The notes below the pieces were generated by a model. The model made no database searches. It was given only the letters and a program-made list of their open reading frames with translations, and was not told the origin of the DNA. Below are positions 25,590 to 34,069 of a stretch of DNA of 64,000 bases, piece after piece; positions within the stretch are counted from its first letter, which is position 1; each line of letters starts with the position of its first letter. The translations under genes and the position numbers were made by a program. Source of the DNA: Nostoc sp. UHCC 0870. GTDB lineage: Bacteria > Cyanobacteriota > Cyanobacteriia > Cyanobacteriales > Nostocaceae. Location: assembly GCF_022063185.1 (NCBI RefSeq), contig NZ_CP091913.1, positions 2,171,501 to 2,235,500 on the forward strand, read 5' to 3'.

Positions 25590-26576
25590 TCACTCAGCAA
25601 CAGCACAATAACGTTCTTCGTCGTATTCGTCTTCTCCTCTTTGTCCATTTATCATGATTTGAACATGAAAATTTCCCTGTTGTTCTTCTACAAAGTTGAT
25701 AATTTCTGCTGATAGATAGTTCTCAGACAAATTGATAATATCTAATTGCTGTACAACAGGATTTTTCAAGAGTAACTCTGCACCTGCATCGCTGAGAGTT
25801 CCCATTGATAAATCAATAATTCTGATGGTGTTGAGTAGGGGAGAACGTACTAATGCTTCTGCAATATCATCAGAATATTCGCTATTTCTTAACCCTAAAT
25901 AAACTAAATTAGAAAACTTTTGTTCAATCAGTATAGGGTTGAGGTCTACAATGGAGGAGTCGCCACCATAGTTATCTGAACCTAACCATAATTCCAAATG
26001 CTGTAAGTTTGGTAAGTTCAAGGCGCAAATCTGGTTAATCGTTGCACTACTCAAACCGCCAGTTTCAATAATCAGTGCTTTTAAATGATCATGTCCAACG
26101 AAGGGACTAAAAGCTAAACCCTCACCGCCTCGGATTTGCAATATTTCTAAGATGGGGTAAGCTTCTAAGATGGGGCTAATATCACTCTGTATAATCCAGG
26201 AAATTTCACTCTCTTCGGAGTGGATATCGCCAATAAATACTGCTTGCAAACTTGTCAGCTGATCTTTGGCAGATATTAAGGCTTCAATTACACCCTGGGA
26301 ACTACCGTTAGGCATATCCCCATCCCAAAGTCCAAAAACCAAAGCTTGCAGGTTACTAGCTTGGTCATCTTGCAGGAGTTTTGCTAGTTTATCTACAGCG
26401 TTTTCTTCATCATCATATTCACATCTGATCGCATAAGCTGTATTTACAGGGTCGCTGATTCCCATCTCTGGATCAAATTCTACTACTGGCCGGTTTGCAA
26501 AGGTGGTAGTATATTCACCCCGATAACCTGGATATTTCTGCAACCGTTCTTGAAGATGCCATTGATTGTCTGTCAT
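25590..26576 (-). CDS. STM4015-type leucine-rich repeat protein
   Basis: 328 aa, first gene of the cluster. Regular leucine-rich units start near residue 80 (LQALVFGLWDG, LQAVFIGDI, LEILQIRGG, LKALIIETGG, LQHLELWLGS, LVYLGLRNSEYS, IRIIDLSMG, LDIINLSENY). Members of this family accompany the STM4011-4014 enzymes. An LRR scaffold could recruit substrate or act as a host-facing recognition protein; the role is not known. Confidence 0.82.
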   Translation of the reverse strand: MTDNQWHLQERLQKYPGYRGEYTTTFANRPVVEFDPEMGISDPVNTAYAIRCEYDDEENAVDKLAKLLQDDQASNLQALVFGLWDGDMPNGSSQGVIEALISAKDQLTSLQAVFIGDIHSEESEISWIIQSDISPILEAYPILEILQIRGGEGLAFSPFVGHDHLKALIIETGGLSSATINQICALNLPNLQHLELWLGSDNYGGDSSIVDLNPILIEQKFSNLVYLGLRNSEYSDDIAEALVRSPLLNTIRIIDLSMGTLSDAGAELLLKNPVVQQLDIINLSENYLSAEIINFVEEQQGNFHVQIMINGQRGEDEYDEERYCAVAE

Positions 26577-26728
26577 GATGCCTTTACCCCTAGGTAGGTA
26601 ATAAGTTTCACCATAAATCTATGTGAATATGCTAATTTTTGCCAATATACTTGGGCTTTAATAATAGTACATTTGTTTTACTTTGTTGTCTAGCCTTGGA
26701 GAAACGAATATTAGGGGTTACTTTTGCG

Positions 26729-27094
26729 TTATTGTAGTAGCGATCGCAGGAAAACCAACTGATTCACCATTTCCTCCGCTTCCATACTGGCTACTAAGTT
26801 CAATAAACCTCGTAACTGTTCTCCGATGGAATAACTCTGCTTGGCAGCAACTACAATACCTGAATGCTTTTTTTGCTGTTCGAGATAAGCGTTATGCAAT
26901 CGACAAAAATCACCAACATTGAAAGTATAAATAATATAACTCTGTTCCGTTGCCCAAATTATTTGACTCTCATCTGTTGATGAAACTCTATTTGCCTCAA
27001 CTGTTGTAATTACATCGACTCCAGCATTGCGTAAACCATTAGCTAATGATTTCTTTCCCGCATCTTCATCTAGATAAAAGCGAATTTGGCTCAC
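26729..27094 (-). CDS. DUF5615 PIN-like protein, probable toxin
   Basis: 121 aa. It starts IRFYLDEDAGKKSLANGLRN, typical of DUF5615 (PIN-like, Mut7-C-type) proteins with paired acidic residues, followed by IIYTFNVGDF. It overlaps the DUF433 gene by 4 bp (ATGA). DUF433/DUF5615 pairs are common TA-like modules in cyanobacteria; the expected activity is RNA cleavage. Confidence 0.85.
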   Translation of the reverse strand: MSQIRFYLDEDAGKKSLANGLRNAGVDVITTVEANRVSSTDESQIIWATEQSYIIYTFNVGDFCRLHNAYLEQQKKHSGIVVAAKQSYSIGEQLRGLLNLVASMEAEEMVNQLVFLRSLLQ

Positions 27095-27384
27095 GCAAAA
27101 TTACCTGACATCCACTTTGTTTCAAGAGCATCACATTCGGCTTGATAATCAGCAATTTCTTGATCCATTGCCTCTTGATTAGCATAGTAATAGGCAAGAG
27201 CGGCATAAACTTGAGCTAGAGATAAGTGTGGGTATTCTCGCACTATATCTTGACCAGATAAGCCTGCTTGGGAATCCATGACAATATTTTGAACTGTCAT
27301 GCGTGTACCAGCAATGCAAGGACGACCTCCACAAACTTCAGGTGTCCTGACAATTAAAGTGCCAATATCAACTATTGCTACCAT
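27091..27384 (-). CDS. DUF433 antitoxin-like protein
   Basis: 97 aa. The signature PEVCGGRPCIAGTRMTVQNI, then YPHLSLAQVYAALAYYYANQ, is DUF433: a small HTH-type DNA-binding protein taken to be the antitoxin and autoregulator of the DUF5615 partner. It is the first gene of the pair. Confidence 0.87.
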   Translation of the reverse strand: MVAIVDIGTLIVRTPEVCGGRPCIAGTRMTVQNIVMDSQAGLSGQDIVREYPHLSLAQVYAALAYYYANQEAMDQEIADYQAECDALETKWMSGNFA

Positions 27385-27506
27385 GTTTTTTGACTTGCTA
27401 TCGGCGATCGCTTCTCCATTGTTCTATCGTATATTATCTGCGCGTCCGAAAAAAAAGCGATCGCCTAACATATAGAGCGATCGCTTAATATTATCGAAAG
27501 GATGAT

Positions 27507-29204
27507 TTATTTGATAATTCCCGACACAGCCACCACTTCAGGTTCTGTGATTTTGGGGGAAATAAATCCCTTCGCATATATTCCGGGATTAGCTTGGGCA
27601 ATTTGAGTATAAGCTTGACGTACCTGAGTATTGATAGCTACAGTCTTCACATCGTACATCTGGGTCGCTATCTTGGGATAAACACCAACACCAATAATCA
27701 ATACCAAGAAGCAGGCGGCGATAAAAACTTCCCTGACGCTGGCATCTCTATATACTGCTTGGCTAGGTAGTAAGCAGTCTGTACCAAAACAAGCTGTTCC
27801 TTCGTCTTCTTGGTTTTCGTAAGCTGAATTATTAATGTTGCAGGAGAGTTCTGCACCATTACCGTAAAATACCTGTCTTAACATCGACAGTAGATAAATT
27901 GGTGTGAGGATAACTCCCACGGCGGCGAGGAATACCATCACCGTGCAGAAGGTAGGATTGTAGATGTCGCTAGTGGTGACACCGACAAATACCTGAAGTT
28001 CACTCACAAAGCCACTCATCCCAGGGAGTGCTAAGGAAGCCATTGCGCCGGCGGTAAACAGGGCAAATACTTTAGGCATAACTTGACCAATACCACCCAG
28101 ATTGTCCATAGCCATTGAGTGGGTGCGGTCATAAGTGACACCAGCCAGGAAGAACAACACGGCAGCAATTAACCCGTGAGACAGCATTTGCAGCATCGCA
28201 CCACTTACACCCACATCGGTAAAGGAAGCGATACCCAACAGCACAAATCCCATGTGAGACACTGAGGAATAGGCAAGGCGGCGTTTCATGTGGGTTTGGG
28301 CAAAGGAGTTTAAAGCACCGTAAATAATATTGATGACACCCAAAGTTGCTAAGACTGGTGCAAAGTAAATATGGGCATCGGGCAGGAGTTCTAAATTGAT
28401 GCGGATTAGTCCATATCCGCCCATTTTTAACAGTACACCTGCCAAAATCATTGATACGGGAGCAGACGCTTCACCGTGGGCATCAGGCAACCAGGTATGT
28501 AGGGGGAAAATCGCCAGCTTCACACCAAAAGCGATTAACAATCCGGCGTAGAGTAATAACTCTAAAGCTAGGGGGTAATTTTTCGTACCCAGTTCCACAA
28601 TATCAAAGGTGGTGTTGTCACCATAGAGAGCCATTGCTAGCCCAGCTATGAGAATAAAAATGGAAGCTGCTGCTGTGTAGATTAAGAATTTTGTGGCAGC
28701 ATAGCGGCGTTTTTGACCGCCCCAAATAGATACTAGTAGATATACGGGAACTAGTTCTATTTCCCACATAATAAAGAACAATAGTAAGTCTTGGGCAACG
28801 AATACCCCTATTTGTGCCGAATACAGCACCAACATTAAGAAATAAAACAGGCGCGGTTTCAGGTCAACCTGCCATGCAGCCAACATCGCTAGGGTTGTGA
28901 CAAATCCAGCCAGCAGTACAAGGGGCATCGAGATGCCATCAACTGAAACAGCCCAGCTAAAGCCTAACTGAGGTATCCAGGCATAATTCTCCGCAAGTTG
29001 AAAAGTCGGACTGCTAGCATCGTAATGCCGCCAAAAAGTGTAGCACATCAAAACAAAATCCGCGATCGCTACACCTAGGGCATACCATCGCACCAGCTTG
29101 CCATCTTTATCTGGCAACACGGGGATGAGCAAGGAAGCAACGAGTGGCAGTAGAATAATCGCGGTTAGCCAAGGAAATCCATCAGCCATCATGGTAGTGA
29201 GCAA
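27507..29204 (-). CDS. ndhD: NADH-quinone oxidoreductase subunit 4 (NdhD)
   Basis: 565 aa, about 14 membrane helices. Antiporter-like subunit motifs are [17 protein letters not shown] (conserved Glu), [20 protein letters not shown] (conserved Lys) and [16 protein letters not shown]. It forms part of the proton-pumping membrane arm of photosynthetic NDH-1 in thylakoids, used in respiration and cyclic electron flow. Which paralogue (NdhD1 or D2 of NDH-1L, or a CO2-uptake form) cannot be settled; the length and the [15 protein letters not shown] segment suit the NDH-1L type. It stands alone. Confidence 0.9.
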   Translation of the reverse strand: MLTTMMADGFPWLTAIILLPLVASLLIPVLPDKDGKLVRWYALGVAIADFVLMCYTFWRHYDASSPTFQLAENYAWIPQLGFSWAVSVDGISMPLVLLAGFVTTLAMLAAWQVDLKPRLFYFLMLVLYSAQIGVFVAQDLLLFFIMWEIELVPVYLLVSIWGGQKRRYAATKFLIYTAAASIFILIAGLAMALYGDNTTFDIVELGTKNYPLALELLLYAGLLIAFGVKLAIFPLHTWLPDAHGEASAPVSMILAGVLLKMGGYGLIRINLELLPDAHIYFAPVLATLGVINIIYGALNSFAQTHMKRRLAYSSVSHMGFVLLGIASFTDVGVSGAMLQMLSHGLIAAVLFFLAGVTYDRTHSMAMDNLGGIGQVMPKVFALFTAGAMASLALPGMSGFVSELQVFVGVTTSDIYNPTFCTVMVFLAAVGVILTPIYLLSMLRQVFYGNGAELSCNINNSAYENQEDEGTACFGTDCLLPSQAVYRDASVREVFIAACFLVLIIGVGVYPKIATQMYDVKTVAINTQVRQAYTQIAQANPGIYAKGFISPKITEPEVVAVSGIIK

Positions 29205-29298
29205 AAATACTTAATGTGTGAATAACACCATTGTATTAAACTTTGTAAACTTATCCAAATAAATCTTTACCGCATCTGGGTATAGATGGAATCTATTG

Positions 29299-29352
29299 CA
29301 GGTGACAGGTGATAGGTGACAGGTGACAGGTGACAGGTGATAGGTGATAGGA
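29299..29352. repeat. AGGTGAC/AGGTGAT heptamer repeat
   Basis: Seven heptamer units upstream of ndhD. The remaining 29205-29627 gap shows no ORF or clear RNA. Confidence 0.85.
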
Positions 29353-29627
29353 CAGAAGCCTTTTGAAGTTCTGCCTAGCTTCCCAAAAATAAAATACCAA
29401 GTCCGATAGTCAGGAAAGTGTCAACAAAAGATATACCTCTAGAGAAAAATTCTTTAGGGGTTTTTTAGATGGCGATTTTTTTGTAACCAAAATTACGGAA
29501 TTTATTCCTAGTAGGAGAAGATAACGAATTATATTTATGACTACAGAGAGTGGGAATAAAAGATAACTAAATTTTAATAGTAAATAAACAGAAAATTTTT
29601 ACTTTAAAAATTCAATCTCTCTGAAAA

Positions 29628-30239
29628 ATGACCTTTTTTAATTATTCAGATCCACTTCTACGCCGCAAACAACCGGCTGTAGATGCACATAAATTAGAAG
29701 GAAGTGTGTTTGTTAATTGGCAAATTGGCAAAGTTAAGCTTTACTCAACTTTTTATACTTGCATTGATCAAGCTTGTATATTTTGGAGTTTATTGCTTAT
29801 CCCTATGTTTGTCACGGCTCAGTTTTTGCCGATTAGTTGGAGTTTGCAAGCAACTTTGTGGTCTTTACTTAGTTGTACTGGTATCGCAGTGATGGTGATT
29901 TGGACTCGTTACTGGGTAAAAGCGCGACAAGTTAGCTGGGTTTTATATTGCTGGGTGATTTTCATGCTGTTGGGGGTGATATTAACTGATTTGGGTATTT
30001 TCTTAGGCTGGAGTGTCATCTTGTTAAATTTGTGTCCCTTGTGGTTGGGATTGAGTGCAGTTGGTTACTTCTGCACTAGTTTGGGGGTGCGATCGCGTGC
30101 TTTAATTTTCGTAGGTATGCTGCACTTACTCTTGATTTTCATTTTGCCTTATATCTTAGCTTGGCAGTTTCTCTGCACTGGTGCTTTGATGGTTTTTTGC
30201 TTATTACTACTAGCAGAATTCCAGTGGGATGGACTGTAA
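29628..30239 (+). CDS. Multi-pass membrane protein of unknown function
   Basis: 203 aa. A 35-residue cytosolic start is followed by about five or six hydrophobic helices (ACIFWSLLLIPMFV, ATLWSLLSCTGIAVMVI, VLYCWVIFMLLGVIL, VILLNLCPLWLGLSAVGY, ALIFVGMLHLLLIFILPYI, ALMVFCLLLLAEF). No recognised domain. A dense Cys/Trp content in the helices is notable. Convergent or divergent partners are distant. Confidence 0.75.
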   Translation: MTFFNYSDPLLRRKQPAVDAHKLEGSVFVNWQIGKVKLYSTFYTCIDQACIFWSLLLIPMFVTAQFLPISWSLQATLWSLLSCTGIAVMVIWTRYWVKARQVSWVLYCWVIFMLLGVILTDLGIFLGWSVILLNLCPLWLGLSAVGYFCTSLGVRSRALIFVGMLHLLLIFILPYILAWQFLCTGALMVFCLLLLAEFQWDGL

Positions 30240-30367
30240 AAGCATGGAGTTTTCCCACTCTCCACTTAAAATAACTCTGCATCTACTTTAAGTAGTAAAT
30301 TGACCAGCATGATTTCTGTCTTCAGGTTTATGAATTCTGAGCGAACAGTGCTTATAGTTAAGTTCGT

Positions 30368-30408
30368 AGGTGGTAATACACCTCGTTATGTAAGTGAGGC
30401 TAGCAATC
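30368..30408 (+). promoter_or_regulatory. Palindrome plus GTAAGTGAGG leader (distal copy)
   Basis: AGGTG-N6-CACCT (30368-30383), then TATGTAAGTGAGG (30387-30399), then an ATG nine bases later. The same three-part arrangement precedes two of the double-glycine peptide genes at 36490 and 37476. Confidence 0.5.
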
Positions 30409-30480
30409 ATGTTAATGTGTTTATCAGTAGACTATTCTTGTCTCGATTTCCCAGAAATCTGCAATTGTTATTCTGAATAA
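30409..30480 (+). CDS. Candidate 23-residue Cys-rich peptide
   Basis: ATG to TAA, 23 codons. The sequence has four Cys (MCL, SCL, ICNC) and no double-glycine leader. Support is only its position after the same leader DNA that precedes the peptide genes 6 kb downstream; it may instead be a chance ORF in a regulatory RNA. Confidence 0.3.
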   Translation: MLMCLSVDYSCLDFPEICNCYSE

Positions 30481-30760
30481 TCCATCATTGCAGAGGTAAT
30501 CTTTTGGAATTTCCCCAGTAGCGTCGTAAACTTTGGAAATTCATCATCATTATACCAATCTGAATATTACAGACTGAATATTACAGATTGATTTTCCTTG
30601 AGCAAAGAAACTACTTTTGAGTTGCGATTGTTCTCAGAAATGCTCTAGGAGACTAAAAGAGCAATAATTTTTTCTATTGATATCTTACAACGGACTTTTA
30701 GTAAGCCAATAGACTTATTATTTTGCAATAAATTCTAGTCTAACTTTAGTTGGCTAGATA

Positions 30761-30871
30761 ATAGACTTATTGCAAAAGTCCGAAAATGAGATGTGTCATA
30801 CTGAATCAAATGTAGAATCTTTGAGATGTTTCGCTTTGCTCAACATGACAGCTTCAGCATTTATGCAAGAG
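30761..30871. repeat. 111-bp dispersed repeat, copy B
   Basis: Reverse-complement copy of the repeat at 25401-25511, ending CTTCAGCATTTATGCAAGAG. It has no ORF. Confidence 0.85.
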
Positions 30872-31623
30872 ATTTAATTATTTCCTTTGTAAATGCTGCC
30901 GCATAAAAAATTATGAGCCTGATAGTAAAGGTCTTCTAAATAAGACTGATGAAGGCTTTTAGTTCACTTAATTAATGTTGATATATAAAAACAGAGAATT
31001 GATTCTCTGGTGGGATATTGGATAGGTTTAAGGTATCTAGATAGCTGAATTAATTTGTTCTTATTTTCTATCTACTTTTATGAGTTGAAGAAACTAAGAG
31101 CTAATATCAATCTGCCAGAATTAGACAACGTATACAAATACGGAAATCTTCATGGAATCTTATTCGCTTAATTACGCAAGCGTTAGCCTTATCATCTGCT
31201 ACGACATAAGCGCACGCCTTTCCTATATAGGCGCAGGCTATAAAGAATTCAACCTGATTTTGTTATTGAAAAAGGGGGAGAGGAGGTGACATTGACTCGC
31301 TCAACGTAAGTGAGGTTTTTGAGGGAGTTTGAGCGTTCTCCTCTATTTTCTCTAGACGCTACCAACGCTAGAGCTATAAGGAAACTAATTACCTGATGGG
31401 GTAATGTTTCCTTGTTCCCCTGCGATGATTATATCAATAATCAAACATAATTTTTGCTAATGTCAGCATCATTTTTTGGGTTGACACTACTATTTATGCC
31501 TGGGGAAATAGGTATTAAGTCTTTCGATAACTAAAATTAGTTTTTTGGACTTTATAGTGAGCCATAACACCTGCCACCATAGCTGTATTTTTTCAAAAAT
31601 CTATCAATGGAAGGTGCAATACT
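30872..31623. other. Long gene-free leader before the HlyD gene
   Basis: No ORF with coding character. A GTAAGTGAGG motif (31309-31318) recurs here without a following small ORF. A GC-richer patch with inverted pieces (cgcacgcctttcc, ataggcgcaggct) lies at 31208-31245. It could hold the exporter's promoter or an RNA; nothing firm is visible. Confidence 0.35.
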
Positions 31624-33597
31624 GTGAACACTTTACCCCGCCAAGAAAATAATTTTTGGCATCAGTCAACTGAGCCGATTCCAGAGCAACTTCCTATGCT
31701 AGAAGCTAACGAGTTTCTTCCCCATATTGGTAAGTGGACAACTATCGGCGTAGGGGTAGTATTAAGTATCTTTGTAGCTGGGGTTGCTCTCACATCTGTT
31801 CTGAAATACAACGTGACTGTTAAAGTCCCTGCAACTATTCGTCCTGTAGGAGACATTAAGCTTGTACAGTCCCTCATTAGTGGCAAAATTGAAAAAATTG
31901 CTGTGACAGAAAATCAAACAGTAGCACCTGGAGAAGCTATTGCTTATATTGATAGTTCCCGCCTGCAAAATCAAAAGAGTCAACTAACAAATGTCATTCA
32001 GCAGAGTCAATTACAATTCAATAAAATTGATGCTCAGTTGCGAGAAATAGATACTCAAATTGCTGCACAAACAAACTTAAATAGCCGGATTGCGATCGCT
32101 GCACAAGCTGAACTCAGTGGCGCACAACGCAACTATACAGATCAGCAAATTACAGCTATGGCTGATATGGGACAGGCGCAAGCCGCCTTAACACTAGCTA
32201 GGGTACAACGCGATCGCCTGCAACGCGAAAACCTCTTGAAAGCCACAATCCAAGAAACGACAGCCGCCTTGGAATTAGCCAAAGCGCAACGCGATCGCCT
32301 ACAACGGGAAAAACTCTTAACAACAAATATCCAAGAAGCCGAAACTGCCTTAAAGTTAGCGAGAGAACAGCGCGATCGCCTGCAACGGGAAAAACTCTTA
32401 ACGGCGACAGTGGGGGAAACAGAAGCAGCCTTGGAATTAGCCAAAGCACAACGCGATCGCCTGCAACGGGAAAAGCTCTTAACAAAAAATATCCAAGAAG
32501 CCGAGGCCGCCTTGAATTTAGCTATAGTACAGCGAAACAGAATGCAGCCGATAGTTGCATCAGGGGCGATCGCTCGCAATGTATATGAAGAAAAAGAACA
32601 AGCCGTAATTTCTGCCGAGGTGAAGCTAGAACAAGCCAAAGCTAACGCTAAAAATCTCCTAGAAGAAAAAGTACAAGCGGTAATTTCCGCCGAAGCCAAA
32701 CTAGAACAAGCCAAAGCTAATGCTAAAAATCTCCTAGAAGAGAAAGAACAAGCGGTAATTTCCGCCGAAGCCAAACTAGAACAAGCCAAAGCTAATGCTA
32801 AAAATCTCCTAGAAGAGAAAGAACAAGCAGTAATTTCGGCTGAGGCGAAGCTAGAACAAGCCAAAGCTAATGCTAAAAATCTCCTGGAAGAGAAAGAACA
32901 AGCTTTAACAACTGCACAAACCAACGTAGTTAAAGCTAACACTGCCCTTAATCCCAGTAATGCCCCTGTTACTGTCGCATCTGAACGAATTAAACAAGAA
33001 CAGGCTAAAGGTGAGGCTACCTTAGCGGCTTTAAATAAAGAAAGAGAAACACTGCTACAACAACGCCTACAATTCCAAACACAACTAGATAGAACTCGCA
33101 AAGAACTACAACAAACTGACAACGACATCAATCAGAGTGTGATTCGCGCACCCATTGCGGGGACAGTGTTGCAGTTGAATTTGCGTAACTCCGGCCAGGT
33201 AGTGCAACCGAGTGAAGCGATCGCTCAAATTGCTCCCATTAATGCCCCCATACTCATTAAAGCTAATATCCAGTCTCAAGACGTTAACAAAGTCAAACCC
33301 GGTCAACAAGTCCAGATGCGGGTTTCTGCTTGCCCTTATCCAGACTACGGCACTCTTAGAGGCACTGTGAAAACCATTGCACCTGATGCCCTACCCATTG
33401 CCAACAATACCTCATTACCCAGCCCTCCCAAAGCTGGCTATGAAGTCATTATTGAACCTCAAACCCCCTACGTTGGTAGAGGCGCAAGGCAATGTCAACT
33501 CAAATCAGGTATGGAAGGACAAGCCGATATTATCTCCCGCCAAGAAACTGTCCTGCACTTTATTCTCCGCAAAGCCAGATTAATTGCAGATATGTAG
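31624..33597 (+). CDS. HlyD-family periplasmic adaptor of a peptide exporter
   Basis: 657 aa from GTG. One membrane helix (about 36-58, WTTIGVGVVLSIFVAGVAL) follows a cytosolic tail. A biotinyl-lipoyl half (VQSLISGKIEKIAV...GEAIAYIDSS) opens the periplasmic part. A very long coiled coil (about 120-500) is built of near-identical units, and the second lipoyl half and beta-barrel end it (VIRAPIAGTVLQLNLRNSGQ). It links the downstream peptidase-ABC transporter to an outer-membrane TolC-type channel, absent here. The coiled coil is unusually long, which sets a long periplasmic reach. Confidence 0.88.
   Translation: MNTLPRQENNFWHQSTEPIPEQLPMLEANEFLPHIGKWTTIGVGVVLSIFVAGVALTSVLKYNVTVKVPATIRPVGDIKLVQSLISGKIEKIAVTENQTVAPGEAIAYIDSSRLQNQKSQLTNVIQQSQLQFNKIDAQLREIDTQIAAQTNLNSRIAIAAQAELSGAQRNYTDQQITAMADMGQAQAALTLARVQRDRLQRENLLKATIQETTAALELAKAQRDRLQREKLLTTNIQEAETALKLAREQRDRLQREKLLTATVGETEAALELAKAQRDRLQREKLLTKNIQEAEAALNLAIVQRNRMQPIVASGAIARNVYEEKEQAVISAEVKLEQAKANAKNLLEEKVQAVISAEAKLEQAKANAKNLLEEKEQAVISAEAKLEQAKANAKNLLEEKEQAVISAEAKLEQAKANAKNLLEEKEQALTTAQTNVVKANTALNPSNAPVTVASERIKQEQAKGEATLAALNKERETLLQQRLQFQTQLDRTRKELQQTDNDINQSVIRAPIAGTVLQLNLRNSGQVVQPSEAIAQIAPINAPILIKANIQSQDVNKVKPGQQVQMRVSACPYPDYGTLRGTVKTIAPDALPIANNTSLPSPPKAGYEVIIEPQTPYVGRGARQCQLKSGMEGQADIISRQETVLHFILRKARLIADM
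32200..32915 (+). repeat. Internal coding repeats of the HlyD coiled coil
   Basis: The first block has about five copies of an 81-bp unit encoding LAKAQRDRLQREKLL. The second has about four or five copies of a 75-bp unit encoding EEKEQAVISAEAKLEQAKAN. Copies are nearly identical in DNA, so they are recent and probably variable in number between strains. Confidence 0.85.
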
Positions 33598-33602
33598 GGA
33601 GT

Positions 33603-33840
33603 GCTGAGTAATGAGTAATGAGTAATGAGTAATGAGTAATGAGTAATGAGTAATGAGTAATGAGTAATGAGTAATGAGTAATGAGTAATGAGTAATGAGT
33701 AATGAGTAATGAGTAATGAGTAATGAGTAATGAGTAATGAGTAATGAGTAATGAGTAATGAGTAATGAGTAGTGGGTAATGAGTAATGAGTAATGAGTAG
33801 TGAGTAGTGAGTAATGAGTAATGAGTAATGAGTAATGAGT
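33603..33840. repeat. AGTAATG heptamer tandem array
   Basis: About 33 heptamer units with a few A-to-G variants, between the HlyD and ABC genes. A minus-strand ORF through it is only periodic THYSLLI and is not a gene. Confidence 0.92.
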
Positions 33841-33842
33841 AT

Positions 33843-33965
33843 AGGACTTACGCAACGGGCATATTTTTCACGTAGGGTGTGTGACGCTGCGAAAGTATTT
33901 GAACGTAGTAATGAGACTTATAGCGTCACGCACCAACTATCAATTGTGACACTTGCGTAAGTCCT
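33843..33965. mobile_element. 123-bp MITE with AGGACTTACGCA ends
   Basis: Perfect 12-bp terminal inverted repeats AGGACTTACGCA / TGCGTAAGTCCT, with the internal pair TGTGACGCT...AGCGTCACGCA. It has no ORF and lies directly after the heptamer array. Confidence 0.8.
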
Positions 33966-34069
33966 GGAGTAGTGAGTAGGTAGAGAAAGGAGATTTTACC
34001 TTAATGTCCAATAAATACCCCAGTCAATAGTCAACATCTTTCGTTGTTCATTTTGAATTTTGAATTATT

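Noticed and set aside
32142..33131. Minus-strand ORF of 329 codons
   Set aside because: Shadow of the HlyD coiled-coil repeats; Ser/Cys/Arg-rich composition without any family pattern.
33603..33840. Possible CRISPR array
   Set aside because: Units are 7 bp with no spacers, so it is a heptamer tandem repeat.
33580..33855. Minus-strand ORF of THYSLLI units
   Set aside because: Direct translation of the AGTAATG heptamer array, no start signal.
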